A program made the translations under genes and the position numbers. This document shows, piece after piece, positions 43,201-55,061 of a stretch of 64,000 nucleotides of DNA. The stretch's first letter is position 1, and each line of letters opens with the position of its first letter. The stretch is from contig NC_087384.1 in assembly GCF_963675165.1 (NCBI RefSeq), positions 4,457,182 through 4,521,181 on the forward strand, in the 5' to 3' direction. This stretch comes from Halichondria panicea (lineage: Eukaryota > Porifera > Demospongiae > Suberitida > Halichondriidae). A model generated the notes under the pieces. That model did no database searches and was not told where the DNA came from. It saw nothing but the letters and a program-made list of their open reading frames with translations.

Positions 43201-45059
43201 GAGTAGTGCCCGTGCTAGACAGGCTAGACAGTTCCGCAAACGTGTCTTGCATGGCGCTTTTCTCTGCTTTTGTGACGTACGCCGTAATGTAACCGGTGAG
43301 CGCCATGCTGGTCTCGGCTATGTACTGGACGTCAACGTTAGCTTTCCAAAGGTGCAGCAGCAAGGGATTGTAATCGTTGATTCTGGCTTCTTGGCCTTTT
43401 CTGGGAAGATCGTACACTCTCTGCCTAGCATTGGTTTTTTCCATGGCGTTTAAAGTGGCCGTGGCCGTCGCTATTCTGGGAAAGTTGAATCTACACCTTT
43501 TAATGTACTTTCCCTTACCCATGTGTCTAGGCCTAGAACAGTAGTTGTTGCACCGATGCATCTGATATTTCATGACCAAGGCGTACAGTTCCGGGTCAGT
43601 TTCTTTGTCTGGGATGTTACACGTGATTCTCTCCTGTATCCAGGCGAGAACCACGTGATCGGGGTCGACCCCCATCACGGGGGCTCCCTTTATCCAAAAC
43701 ATGACGTGGTAATGCGGTGCACCTCTGTTCTGAAACTCTTTTTTGATAAAAGAGCACACCACCTCGCCAAACAACTTGCCACGCATAATTACAATTTAGA
43801 ACATCGCGCGGAATTTGTGCGAGAACTGCTTGGACACCGAGGCGGGGTCTTCATTGCACATTTTAGAGATGTCTACTTTTGAGCCGGGATCGTAGTCGCC
43901 GAGTAGCTTAAGGAACTCCAAAATGTCTGGCGAGCTATATTCTGCACAGCTTAGCGTCATGAAAATGGTAGCTGGACCATTCTCCCTAACTAGAGCATTC
44001 AATTCACCGGCAGTTTTATGCCAGTACTGCTTGGTTCCACGCACACTACGCATGATTGTGGAGAGGTTTTCCTCTAGCTCGCCGTCTTTTTTTTTCTAGC
44101 TGTTTCAGCAGGTCTTTGACAGGGGAATGTCTGATCGTGGTGTTTTTAAGCACGTTGAAAATGCCCGCCTTGATCTTTCTCAAGAGTTTTTGGTGCGTGA
44201 GGTAGAACAGGTACTCGCTACTTTTTCTGTACCTAGAGTCTTTGTTGTTTAGACGCGACTTTACGTACTCGCTGAAACTCAGGTGCTCGTCGCGAGGGTG
44301 AAACTCGCCGAATCTACCTGTTGGGAAAAGGTTTGGGAAGCACATGACGTCTAAATGCTCCTGGCTACTTTTTAACGGATATTCGTCTACCTTGAGCATT
44401 TTAAACTGGTCTATGTCGGCAACGTTGGGTTTGAACGTGTCTAAACTACGTACCGTGTAAGCTTGTATGCCGGCCGCGTATCCCGACTTGTCGGTCACCT
44501 TTTCGAGCATGGTACTGGTTGCACTGTTTGCAACCTCTATGACTACGTCCTCCATGGACTGTTCTACTTTTCCCGGTTGCACGTCTACGTACAACCAGTT
44601 GATTTCTTTGAGTTTTGTCAAAGCTCCTTCGATTTTGTTTATGTCGACGAACTTCCACCAAAGAACGTTTTTCTTTGTGGGAACCCCGTCGACTTTAACG
44701 TACAGCTGCAGTTTAGGTAGTCCGCATTCGTTCAGAGCTAGCGTTTCAGCCGTGTTTGCCATGGGCAATGGCAGAATGAACATGTTACCGCGGCACGCTT
44801 TGAGACAATTGTACGAAGGAACTTTCTTCGAATACGGATGCAACCTGATGACAGTTTGAAACGTTTTCGCTAGTTGAATCAATTGCAAGCTAAAGGCGTC
44901 GAGCCACTTCAGCTCGTCTGGCAGGGGTGCCGTTTCTAGACCGTTCACTACGGCCCTAGGTGGAATCCGACTAGAAAAACATTTGCAATATGAAAAATTG
45001 CTAGGATTGGCCAGGGGGACCACAAAAAAGCGTGGAAACAAGAAATCCGACGAGAGCAT
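40218..45059 (-). mobile_element. Decayed Helitron: Rep-helicase-OTU polyprotein (Helentron-like)
   Basis: Reading down from the ATG at 45,057-45,059. An N-terminal region (45,059-44,090) of the type preceding Helitron Rep. Rep with the HUH motif (APHYHVMFW) at about 43,715 and the paired-tyrosine motif YITAYVTKAEK near 43,270. A PIF1-family helicase (42,935-40,935) with SGVGGTGKS, IIDEVSM, GDILQLPPV and TIHKSQGLSLD. An OTU-type cysteine protease region (GCMFRAMS at about 40,600; LYIYHTGDHYKVV near the end). Lesions: frameshift at an A-run (44,089-44,097), TAA 43,796, TAG 43,196, frame changes in 43,190-43,095 and near 42,890, TGA 40,932 and TGA 40,521. The last two lie in one frame, so helicase and OTU were one protein. 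A C-terminal OTU is the layout of Helentrons/Helitron2. Confidence 0.85.
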
Positions 45060-45509
45060 AACTCCAATCCGTTACGTCAATCACATGTACTGGTAGTTTT
45101 CCATGTTTTCCCGGCCAATATAATATAAATATGCAATTTTTACTGGTGGGTGATGACCAATCCTTTTATTATACATCCATTTTGGAATGTGCGGGCATAT
45201 AATTATGATGATTTGTGATGAATTGATGTTCCTAATACATGCAGTGTTGAACACAGGTACACACATGCAGTCCATCCATGCGTAGTAACATGCACGGACC
45301 GTACTGGTGACCTACATGGAATGATGTGGTGGATGGAAGCTGGTAGATGGATCTGGAACATAGTCTATATACTATGTATTGTACATGTTCATGACGTTGT
45401 AACGGATTGGAGTTATGCTCTCGTCGGATTTCTTGTTTCCACGCTTTTTTGTGGTTCCCCTGGCCAATCCTAGCAATTTTTCACATTGCAAATGTTTTTC
45501 TAGTCGGAT
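44965..45509. repeat. 115-bp inverted duplication of the Helitron head
   Basis: The arm 44,965-45,079 (including codons 1-31 of the Helitron polyprotein) recurs inverted at about 45,394-45,509, about 97% identical, with a spacer of about 310 bp. The plus-strand arm opens with the same peptide (MLSSDFLFPRFFVV), then leaves homology exactly where the element at 45,510 is inserted. It may be a second, head-to-head Helitron copy truncated by that insertion, or a snapback duplication. Confidence 0.8.
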
Positions 45510-46650
45510 CAGTGGCGTAGGCAGAGGGGGGGCTGAGGGGCTAGAGCCCCCCCCTTTTGTGCTTTATCAACTTCTACTCAACTGCGATCTGTCCATGTAT
45601 TCTGCACTGTACTGCAATGCGTATAGTTACTAGAATGCCGGATGTCATTGAATGGAAATGTGGGCAGGGCCATCTAATGCGCATGCTGACTGCTGAGCAA
45701 AAGCATAGATAGTAGAGGAAGGGGATTGGAAACACAGGCAATTAACACTATTTCACACGGACCGTCCTCAATTATAGCCGCGACCATGGATGCAGCTTAA
45801 AGTGCTGAGCTTGCAATAAACTTTTTGTGCACTAATGGCAGTTTATGATCATGCATAGACAACAATGAACAATCAACAAAAGGTATAAGCATGATCTAAA
45901 CATAATTATACATAAATTATCAATGTTCTTCCAGTGATTTCTCAGTCCAAGTTCTTGCCACACATCGACACTGCGGTGACAAAATCAGAGCACGAATAGT
46001 GATTTTCAAAATCTAATGGATTGGAAGCAATAATATGGACATTGATCTTTAATATTGCCGAGTCTCGAATATAAACTCAACTTAGTTATGGAGATGCTAC
46101 CCCGCAAAGATGGCTAGTGGAAATCAACAAATCGGTCAATAACTCAAAAAGTATGATATCCCCACTTTCAATATATAGCTGAAGCAATAAAGTACCATCA
46201 TGTACTACTACTGTGACCATTCATTTACAATAGATGCAATTCATAAGTCAGTTCTTACCCCACAAATAAAAAGAAGAAGCTAAGTGTTGTAAAATCTTCA
46301 AATTTTGTGTGCTACCAAGAGTGAACATGACTTCTAGCTAGATAATAATGTTTCATTTTGTACCTAGCCATGCCTCAAGACAAATTTTAGGGCTATTCAT
46401 ACATTTACTTACCTAGTATCCTCTCATTTGCTTCTTTTCAAAAGCTTCTCTTGACCTCAAAACCAGTAAAATCACACCTCAAGGTGTCATAGGTTGCCAC
46501 GCGCACGGTCCCAGAGGCCTTACGTTGCAAGCATAAGCTCACGTGATCCCGTTTCCAATCCCCTTCCTCTACTATATATCTATGGCAAAAGTGATGCCCT
46601 GCTCAACTGATTTGAGCCCTGCCCTTCCCAAAATCCTGGCTACGCCACTG
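45510..46650. mobile_element. Non-autonomous DNA transposon, cagtggcgtag ends
   Basis: Left end 'cagtggcgtaggcag' and right end inverted 'cagtggcgtagccagg', typical of hAT-type elements. Sub-terminal inverted segments ('agtagaggaaggggattgg' near 45,708 and its complement near 46,555) extend the pairing. 1141 bp, no transposase. The flanks (agtcggat / cagattcc) do not give a clean 8-bp duplication, so the exact right boundary or the superfamily is uncertain. It sits inside the inverted Helitron-head arm. Confidence 0.65.
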
Positions 46651-47280
46651 CAGATTCCCTTTCTTTTTCAATGCAAGTGGAACGTCAAGAGGCAGTACAG
46701 AAGTCCAAGAAGAGAAGACAGGACTAATCAGATATCTTCTAGAATATCTCTGGATTGATAATTATAGTAATGAGTAATATTGCTTGATATGTTGAATTTG
46801 TGAATCAGTATTAAGTCTTTCTGGAAGCTCTTGTTTGAGATCTTCGCTTCTAAACATCTGCATTTATTATGGACGCAGTACTGCTGTGCACAGTATTAAT
46901 TTCTAGTGTCATTATATCATTATATCACTGTATTTTTAGCCAACTGTGATGAACTGAAGATTTTACAGTACATAGCTGATACTTACCAGTTTCCGGTCAC
47001 GCCCAGATACAATCAATACCAGGCCGAGGAGGCGACCTAGCGTTCAATTAGAGACGGATTGGCCTGGGATCGAGGCTAGTGCATAACCAGCTTTTCTAAA
47101 AGCTACCACTATGCAAAAATTCACCACAATTATGACGTCAGTTCTGGACACGTGATAGTAATAGTAGCTGGATGATGGGCTTATAATCGAGTGAAAATAC
47201 CCTCGTGCAAGAACTTCGAGGCAAAAGAGGGGATGGGCGTTTATTCAAGATGGGCTTATTTTCGCGACGGTACGGTATAG
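46651..47280. other. Right end of the 9.4-kb insert
   Basis: No gene. A truncated member of the cgaggcta family lies at about 47,017-47,078 (left end eroded to 'taccaggccgagg', right end 'ggcctgggatcgaggcta'). Homology with the A'' flank starts at about 47,281 ('agctagctcatgtttgg', also at 62,849). Confidence 0.55.
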
Positions 47281-49176
47281 CTACAGCTAGCTCATGTTTG
47301 GATCCTTCGCAGCCAGGTAGCTAGGTATGGTGCAACATTAAATTAGCCTTCTTACTTCTTTTCACATTCCTTTTATGCCATAATTATGGAGTGTTACCGC
47401 TGACTAAACACATAGTCAAATCTGATTGGCGTATTCTTTTGATCTCATGAATTGCGAAATGATTAGGTACAATTCACAATAGCAATAGGGTTTGTACAGT
47501 CTCAAATGATAACTACGCATTCAAAATCTGATATACGGTATCTTGTATTTTGTTTTGATTCTTTAGCCCAGTTTAAGGTACCACCAGTGTCGGTGGTGCA
47601 GGCCGAAGGTGTGGACGCAGTCTGTATCTTGGTGCTGTAAACCACAGTTGGGGAATCAATGGAACCTTTCCAGCAGAAGGCAAGTACCCAACTGACGTTA
47701 CTCGTACCCAAGCATCTGGTAATACCCCAGCAACACTGACCATCCCAGCCACAGCACATTACAACAATACTGTGGTGCTGTGTAGAGTTGAAGGAGGGCT
47801 CAGGCTGACCGAGAATGCTACCTTGACGATATTTGGTAAGTCCCTTGTGCATATACACCATGCCACTCACCATTATCTATGTTGTTATTTACAGCAATTT
47901 CTGCTAAAACAAGTATATAATGATACGGATATTATCATTTTGTCATGGGCTTACGTTTACTACCAACCTCACGTACTGTGTGAACTTCAACAAAATGACA
48001 ATTGTCTGCAATAAGACACTTCCTCCAGTGTGTGGACTTACAGAGACGCAGTACACTTTACATATCCCAACCACAATCGGTATGACAATTTTTTTTCACG
48101 GTGACTCCTGTTGATGGAGGGAATCAGATGAAAGGAACAGCTATAGTGAACCAGTTGCTGGATCATTTACATCAGCTAGAGGTGACTAGTGTACATGTAT
48201 ACTTATACTGATCATGGTTCTTGTTTTGTGGTTTATAAGTGCTTCTCTACAGGTGTAAGAACAGTTGTCAGCCAAGAAGAAGACTCAGATAAAAAATGTG
48301 TGATGTTTGAAGCAATGGTAATAATCACTATAATTATTGTATATCAATGGTCTAATTGTTATTTTTTCAGGTCCCTGAATGTACACTGTTTACTTTGTAT
48401 CGAGTGGAATTTGGATCACTACTAGTAGGATTCTAAGAGTGGTGCTCTTAACGCATCTGGAAATGTTTCAATCACCTTCTCACTTCCTACTGACATTCTA
48501 ACAAATATCTCTGTGCTGTGCTGCTAATGGAATTGACCTGATGTTTGAAAGTTTATTAAGTGAGTAAATCTCTGTTTCACTTTACACGGAGTCATATAAT
48601 ATTCTTCAGGTACTAGTGATATTCAAAGACTTCTACCTGAGACTGATTGTTCCGAAAGCATCAGTGTTTGTGCATGGTCGTATTGAATATGCTGTGGATT
48701 CTTTTTCTCTTGGGGCTCTAATGTATTTAGTTCCCATCACAAGTTATCATGCACAAGTGAGTCCAGCAGCATTATGTTGGCTGTGCCAAGGAGTACGGGT
48801 GATAGTTTCAGTATCAGTCACATACCTCCTGGAAGATACAGTCTCCTTGCTTTTGACCTGGAGAACAACCGTCTGCCAAGAATGCCACTCTCTCTAGCAT
48901 CTACAAGTGAAATACTGGAAGTGAGTACGTCACGAGGTAAGTGTGTAATGGTGCGATGTGTAGCAATTAACACTGTGAGTACTAGCTGCATATGCATGTA
49001 TACCCATTGGTAGAACTCCGGCCCGTTAGAAAGAGCCATACAATTGACAAATGCTGAACATCAATTTTTTTATACACAGCAAACATGTATAATATGGCTC
49101 ATTACACAAACATACGTATATGTATAGTCATGTAATAATAATAAGAGGAACTGCACTGCTCTTGTTAGGCCGTAAC

Positions 49177-50256
49177 TAGCCTCGATCCCAGGCCGAGTTT
49201 TCGCTTTTATAACGGTTAGGCGAACAACTAGGCCTGGTACTAGTTGTCTGCGCATGCGTCAAATTTTCATTGTATTTGTGGTCGGCAAAAATATTTAATA
49301 AATCAATAATCGAAATTTGTACACAGAAAATGTACAGAGTGAGTACACAAAAGATGCACATAGGGAGCTGCTTCACAAGGGCCTGGGGAGTTGCCAGTTG
49401 TGCTGCAGCACGATTACAGTGACCCAGGGCAACTTCAAGATGATTGAATGCCTTCAAATTACGTTTCAAAACGATTTAGCAGGCTGCTGGACTTCTCTGA
49501 TTCTAGGCCCCAACTCGTAACTCAGTTAAACTTTGCTTGAGAAAACGTAGATTCTCTTGATGCCTCTGAGCTACCCAGCAACGCTCGAACGAGCAGGTCA
49601 TACTCCAGTCCTGTAAGTATAGGACAATATTAAAAGAAACCAAACACGGTTAAACCCTTACCTCAAACTGTCCAGTCTCGTCCGTTAGTATAGCCAAGAG
49701 GAACAATGTTGGGATAGCTGGATAGTAGCCATTGCTCTGTGTACAGAGAAGTAGACATTCAAAATACGTGTAGATCTAATTTCTCGTATTAAACAAGTTA
49801 TAGTGTCATTGTCGACGAGCTGATGATGGCAGCACCAAGTTCTCTAGCTCACACTCTTCACTTGATCCACCATATTAATGATGATACTATAGTCTACCTA
49901 GATCTTTAATACCAAACATAAACAAGACTTGATAGCATAGCCCACACAAAAATATCTGACCTTAACAAGCTTGACAAAGCTTTATACCTCTTCCCTTGTT
50001 GTTCAGTCTTCAGAATAATGTTTTCTAAGCTTCAGAGAAGAGAGAAGCTTCAGCTAAGAGCCATTCCAATAATGATAAAACGGGAACTGACTTTTAGTAC
50101 ACGATAGTACACGAATATAAATGTCACGAAAGTGAACGAGAATATCCATTCGTCAGAATCTGACGAACGATTGACGCATGCGCAGACAACTAGTACCAGG
50201 CCTAGTTGTTCGCCTACTCGTTATAAAAGCGAAAACTCGGCCTGGGATCGAGGCTA
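49177..50256. mobile_element. 1.08-kb MULE-like foldback element in A'
   Basis: Terminal inverted repeats of about 85 bp: the left end starts tagcctcgatcccaggcc, and the right end is the complement, continuing with 'ggcgaacaactaggcctggt' and 'ctgcgcatgcgtc' on both sides. Flanked by 'ggccgtaac' (49,168-49,176 and 50,257-50,265). A at about 23,603-23,611 has a single uninterrupted 'ggccgtaac', the empty site. No transposase-like frame inside. Confidence 0.9.
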
Positions 50257-52109
50257 GGCCGTAACATGTAACATCTGTTGGCTATTGTCATGTAGGATCA
50301 TAGTGATAGTTTATGCTGCACATCATATGGTTTTGTGTATGTGTATGTACGTGGCTAACAGTCGACCATTGTACATGTGTGTATTTCTAGGAACTGCTGC
50401 TCCCCTGCCCAATAGTGTAGGAATCACTGCCGTTAAGTTACTCAGTGGAGATGTTGAAGTGCACTGCTCTATACCTGTAACGAACTGCTTAGAATTGGTG
50501 TTGGTTCGTTCAATCAACTCTCCAGAACAATTATATGTCCGGCTCATCAACTCTACTGATGAAAGAAGAACTGTTTTCTCTGTTGATCTCATTGGTATAA
50601 CGCCACAGCCTTTGTAGCAATGCTCACTTGGGAGAAAATGACTCTATATTTGACAGTCAATTTTCCCTCATCACCCAACTAGAAACATATCCTAACTGGA
50701 AACATCGGTTAGGTTGTTTCAGTCAGATTATTTGTTACGATGTAGGAGTAGTATTATAGTTGTTGACAATGCCTTGATAAGATTGTTAATTAGCCTAGTT
50801 TATTCAAAACAATTATTCATCTTAAAATATTCCCACCTGCAGCTGTCTCAACCATGCCAATCATTTCGGCTCCTCAGACACAACCCACTGCAGTATAGTA
50901 GCAGGTCAGTCAAAACCAACCATCAACTACGGCTCTAAATGGCCAATAATTGGTATACTAACTGCATGGGTCTACTAGCTGTCTTGCATGTACATGCACT
51001 TCTATGTATGAAAAAGGATTTTTGCTTTCTTGTTGCATGCACTGTGATTACTACACTGGTGGTGGTGTCCATTTCTTTAGTTCTTCTGGTTCTAGTCGTA
51101 ATAAAGAGGACTAAACGAGGCAGAAAAGTATTAAATTCCAGCTGCCGTCACATGAAAAGGTACACCCATTTTACACTAGTTGTAATTATGCATGCATAAT
51201 TATAATTTATAGTGAAATTTTGAGCATGTTTTCAACTTTTTATTTTTATTGTATCTTTCATACTGTGGGCACACATACTGTATTCATTTCAGTACTAGTC
51301 ACTTCAGTGGATACAGCAATGCATCCTCAGTACAGGAAAGTATATATAACCATGTATATAACGTCTAGTGAAAGACTTACATTACTTAACAGAATATCTT
51401 TGGGTAGGAATGTCAGAGTTGTGGTAGAAAGTATACAAACATACTCTTATCATGCACAATTTCAGGATAATTAAACTGTGTTGTCTACAGAATGAAGGTG
51501 TTGAATTGACGTCTGTTGTTGTACTCCACGATGTTTGCAAGGATAACAACTACAACATACGTAGCTGACAGCGGTATTGCCTTGTCATCAACTTACAATG
51601 TAATCCGTGAAGAGAACTTACATGACAGAGGTAAATCATCGTATGATGTAATCCTCACTGAGGACCTTTCCGATATCGGTAGTGGAGTGTATGACGTAGC
51701 ACGTAAGGAGAACATGAATGACTCAGCAGACGCCACACGAACTCTTTACGTTGTGGTCAGTAGCGAGTACTTACCGCCACCTGGCTACGAATCAGTCACA
51801 GCTAAAACGTCACCCATTTCACTATATTACCCCCTCCTATGATCCGAGAGAGCAGTGAAGCTCCGTCTCTTCCTGCTCCATACAACTCCGGAGTGGATAC
51901 TCTTTTAGAGAGTGTCGTTAACAGGTCGGTTCAGAATGAAGTTGTGGTAACAAAGGACGAATCAAGGCAAGGAGATGTATTTTCAAATGAGAAATGTGCA
52001 AATAAGACAAAAGACGATACTGATGATGACGGACAAGAGGAAAAGGTCATTGTTGAGGTGAGCAGATAATTATCACGAATTTGCACATTATTTTGATTGT
52101 GTCAGTGTC

Positions 52110-52826
52110 TAGCCTCGATTCCAGGCCGCGAAGAGAAAGGCGGCCTGGTATACCTTGTATGCACATGCGCGAAATAATTGACAGCAATTTCATCATACAA
52201 ACCGGACAAAGTTACAATATGTAACCATGGCAGCTTTCAGAGACACTAATTAAATAATTATGCTGCAGCAGTGTTACTTCTTCTAGCTCTGTTTATCAAT
52301 GAGACAGTTCAAGAAAGCCTCCCAGACAGCTAGAGCTGCCAGCTAGGAAGAGTGGTGGACTCTTTAATACATCAGTATATATAGATCTTGAGTGAATAAC
52401 TTCCTGAGTGTCGAGTTAAAGCTCTTTCAGGAGTGATCATTAGCTTCTTTATCTTCAGCAATGACTTCTTGTCGAACATAAAGGCAAAATTTGGTAGCAG
52501 AAGACTTGCCTGGTCCATATTACCACAGCCTCATCAGGGGACCCATAGGAACACATCATGCCTTTCCTATAACATCTGTAGCCTTACAGTGTAGAGTGTC
52601 GTTAAGTAGAGACTTGGCTTGATACAATAAAGGGCAAAAGTTAGTCGTCTTTGCACAATACTTCTAAATAAGTTCTATGTAACGGACTGTAACTTCAGAA
52701 TACAAATAGTATACGGTTGACAGTATCCACAAATACACGGATTACCCCCTTTTTGGGGTAATGTACACGCATGCGCATACAAGGTATACCAGGCCACCTT
52801 TTTCTTCACGGCTGGAATCGAGGCTA
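52110..52826. mobile_element. 717-bp MULE-like element in A', 9-bp duplication
   Basis: Ends 'tagcctcgattccaggccg' and inverted 'tagcctcgattccagccg'. Sub-terminal 'cctggtataccttgtatgc' occurs on both sides. Flanked by 'gtcagtgtc' at 52,101-52,109 and 52,827-52,835. The A copy has one 'gtcagtatc' at about 25,433-25,441, the empty site. No coding capacity. Confidence 0.9.
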
Positions 52827-54436
52827 GTCAGTGTCACGAGTTTTCCCCTTGTACATGTATGTATGTACGGAAAAATATATGGATAATTAGTTCTCTTGCA
52901 ACTTACAGTCCATTTGCCCAGTATCCAGACACAAGGTTCATTATAGCCGGCTAATGATTCCCTCACTCCCATAGCACCTGTATGTGATGGTCAAAGCAGA
53001 GCCAGGTGCCAACTCAGACGATCCCACGAGGGTCGTGTACGCTCAGGTGAACAAGAAGAAACAGAAGCTTGTCCGTCTTACTGGGTCAGCTGCAGCTGGT
53101 GAGCACTACTATATTTATGTTTACCTCGTTAGTCTTCAGAAAACCACATATGTCACGCTGCCTGAGCACCCTCCTACTGATATTCCTATAGAAAAGACAC
53201 CACTAGTTAGGCTATGCAGAGGGTTAATTCTCTCATTGTTCATACACAGGTATTGCAGAGCCAATCAGCATGCTTCTGTGGATTCTTGTGACCGTATTCA
53301 GCCCACTGCAAGTACATAGCCCTAGCTGAACAATTTGCATGTCATCATGATTGTAATCAAATTTTTCAACTTCCCCTCACTGGATGCAATAGTCCCTGTA
53401 AACCGTGTATTTTTTCCATAGCTATTGTTTCATAATTTTACTCGTTTGTGTGAATTTGCATTGCTTTCTTGTAAAATCAATAACGCTGATGCATTTTATA
53501 GGAATTAACGAGAAGATTTTTATGCTTATACTTTGTTACTATTATAAACAGGTACTAATTTAAAATTGTGTCCGCGCTAATAATAAAACCAGGAGTGCAC
53601 TCCTGATATAAGAGAGTATGCTAAGCAAGCTAGCCCTATCTATACATCTGACTCCAAAGTTTAATCGACATTCAAAGGGCAGATCATCAAAATCAAGCTG
53701 TTAGGACGCCTTACAACACACCTTCACTACAGCACTCATAATTTTATACATCTTTTGGCCAATAATTATTGTGCTAATAAATTTGCTGCAAATCCGCCAA
53801 AATTAGTACCCCCTAAAATTAAACTGAAAACGCTAAATTACTATACCCGTAATAGTAATCTTACTAAGTTAGGTATATGTACTATACAATTATACTATAT
53901 ATACCCACTGTACAATAATAACTAGTGTTGAAGCTTAAATTGGTGTGAAGTCCTTATAGTACACTCATTTAAATCCGCCAGGGCCTATTTTCAACTTCCC
54001 ACTCTCCCTCTCATCGTTCCCCCAACTTTTATAGCCTCCTTCTTTCACCCTCCCTCTTTCTCTCCCCCCCCCCACTCCTACCACCCTTATTTGTTCTCTC
54101 ATATAAGTGCATGCATTGCATGCCGTTATACATATAAAATTATATGCATTCTAAGTTTGACACAAACACTCTTTGAACTGAGTCTCCCTTCCCCCCCCCC
54201 CTCTCTCTCATCCATATATACTAGCATTTCCTTTCAGATTACATTTAAGAATATAATATTCATTCAACACGTCAAGATGTGCATGAATGAAGGTGTAAAC
54301 ATAATAAATTATAGATATATGGCCCACCAAAATAATTATTATAGTTAACCCTGACTTTTTTTAGGACACGTCAATTTGTCTATTCTAGTTACAAAAGTCA
54401 ATAAAAATTAATACTAATAATTAACTATTACATTGC

Positions 54437-54491
54437 TAGCCTCGTTCCCAGGCTGATTGTCTCCGCCAACTAGGGCCTGGGGACGAGGCTA
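54437..54491. mobile_element. Short member of the cgaggcta family
   Basis: 'tagcctcgttcccaggc' faces 'gcctggggacgaggcta' with 'ctccgccaactag' between. The right half is also present in unit 1 (29,555-29,602), so this copy predates the A-B duplication. No target duplication is recognisable. Confidence 0.55.
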
Positions 54492-55061
54492 AAGCATATG
54501 CATTGCAATGTCATGTGCAGATAAAATTAATGTTTCACACCGGTAGATGGCCCAAGTACGTACCAGCCATGCAGTGGATCCAAATGAAGTAATACATAGT
54601 TACATGCGCACGCGTATGATGGTAATGGAGAAAAGGGGCCGGGCCGGGCATGAGGTGGAACACAATGTAAGACATTAGACAGTGCGTGCCCCCCTGCTAT
54701 CTACAGCCCTGGAATAGTTAACTGTGCAGCAAAATCTTAACATCTTGAATGAAAGTTAACAACTTACATGTACAAATGTACAATGTTGCTTTATAATGAT
54801 ATTCATAAATTTTATGCTCAATTAGTCTAGATCTAATTAGATGAACTTTTGTGGCCGGCCATGCACATGATTTTGTGAATAGATATGATAGACTAGCTAT
54901 ATCTAGTTAACTCATTCTGCTCTCCCTCGAGCTCCGTTTCAAGCTACCTGTATACTAGGCTGTAGCCAGGTAATTAAATTGTGACTCTAACCAAAAAAGT
55001 GTTTTACATCTCGAGCTTTAATTTTTCTCCCACATTATTTTGTTACAGATAAAACAAAGTG

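Larger units (their letters stand above)
47567..53329 (+). pseudogene. A' copy: broken Ig receptor with tyrosine-rich tail
   Basis: Same exon order as A. The Ig exon (47,567) has a 10-bp deletion leading to TAA at about 47,638. The FN3 exon begins with a 'tata' insertion giving a stop. The exon after 48,371 reaches TAA at 48,434 (shared with A and A''). The TM exon (about 50,850-51,152) has a 2-bp insertion before GTCAG. The tail exon (from 51,492) keeps YNVI..YDVI..YDVA..YVVV..YLPPPGYESV, then changes frame near 51,835. The ITIM-like exon (from about 52,978) still encodes RVVYAQVNKKKQ. The death-domain exon present in A is deleted. The last exon ends at 53,329. No signal-peptide exon: homology upstream stops at the insert border. 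Confidence 0.8.

Noticed and set aside
40635-43882. Plus-strand frames across the Helitron region (for example 41,359-42,054)
   Set aside because: They are antisense to the helicase and Rep frames, which carry the conserved motifs; no domain is recognised on the plus strand.
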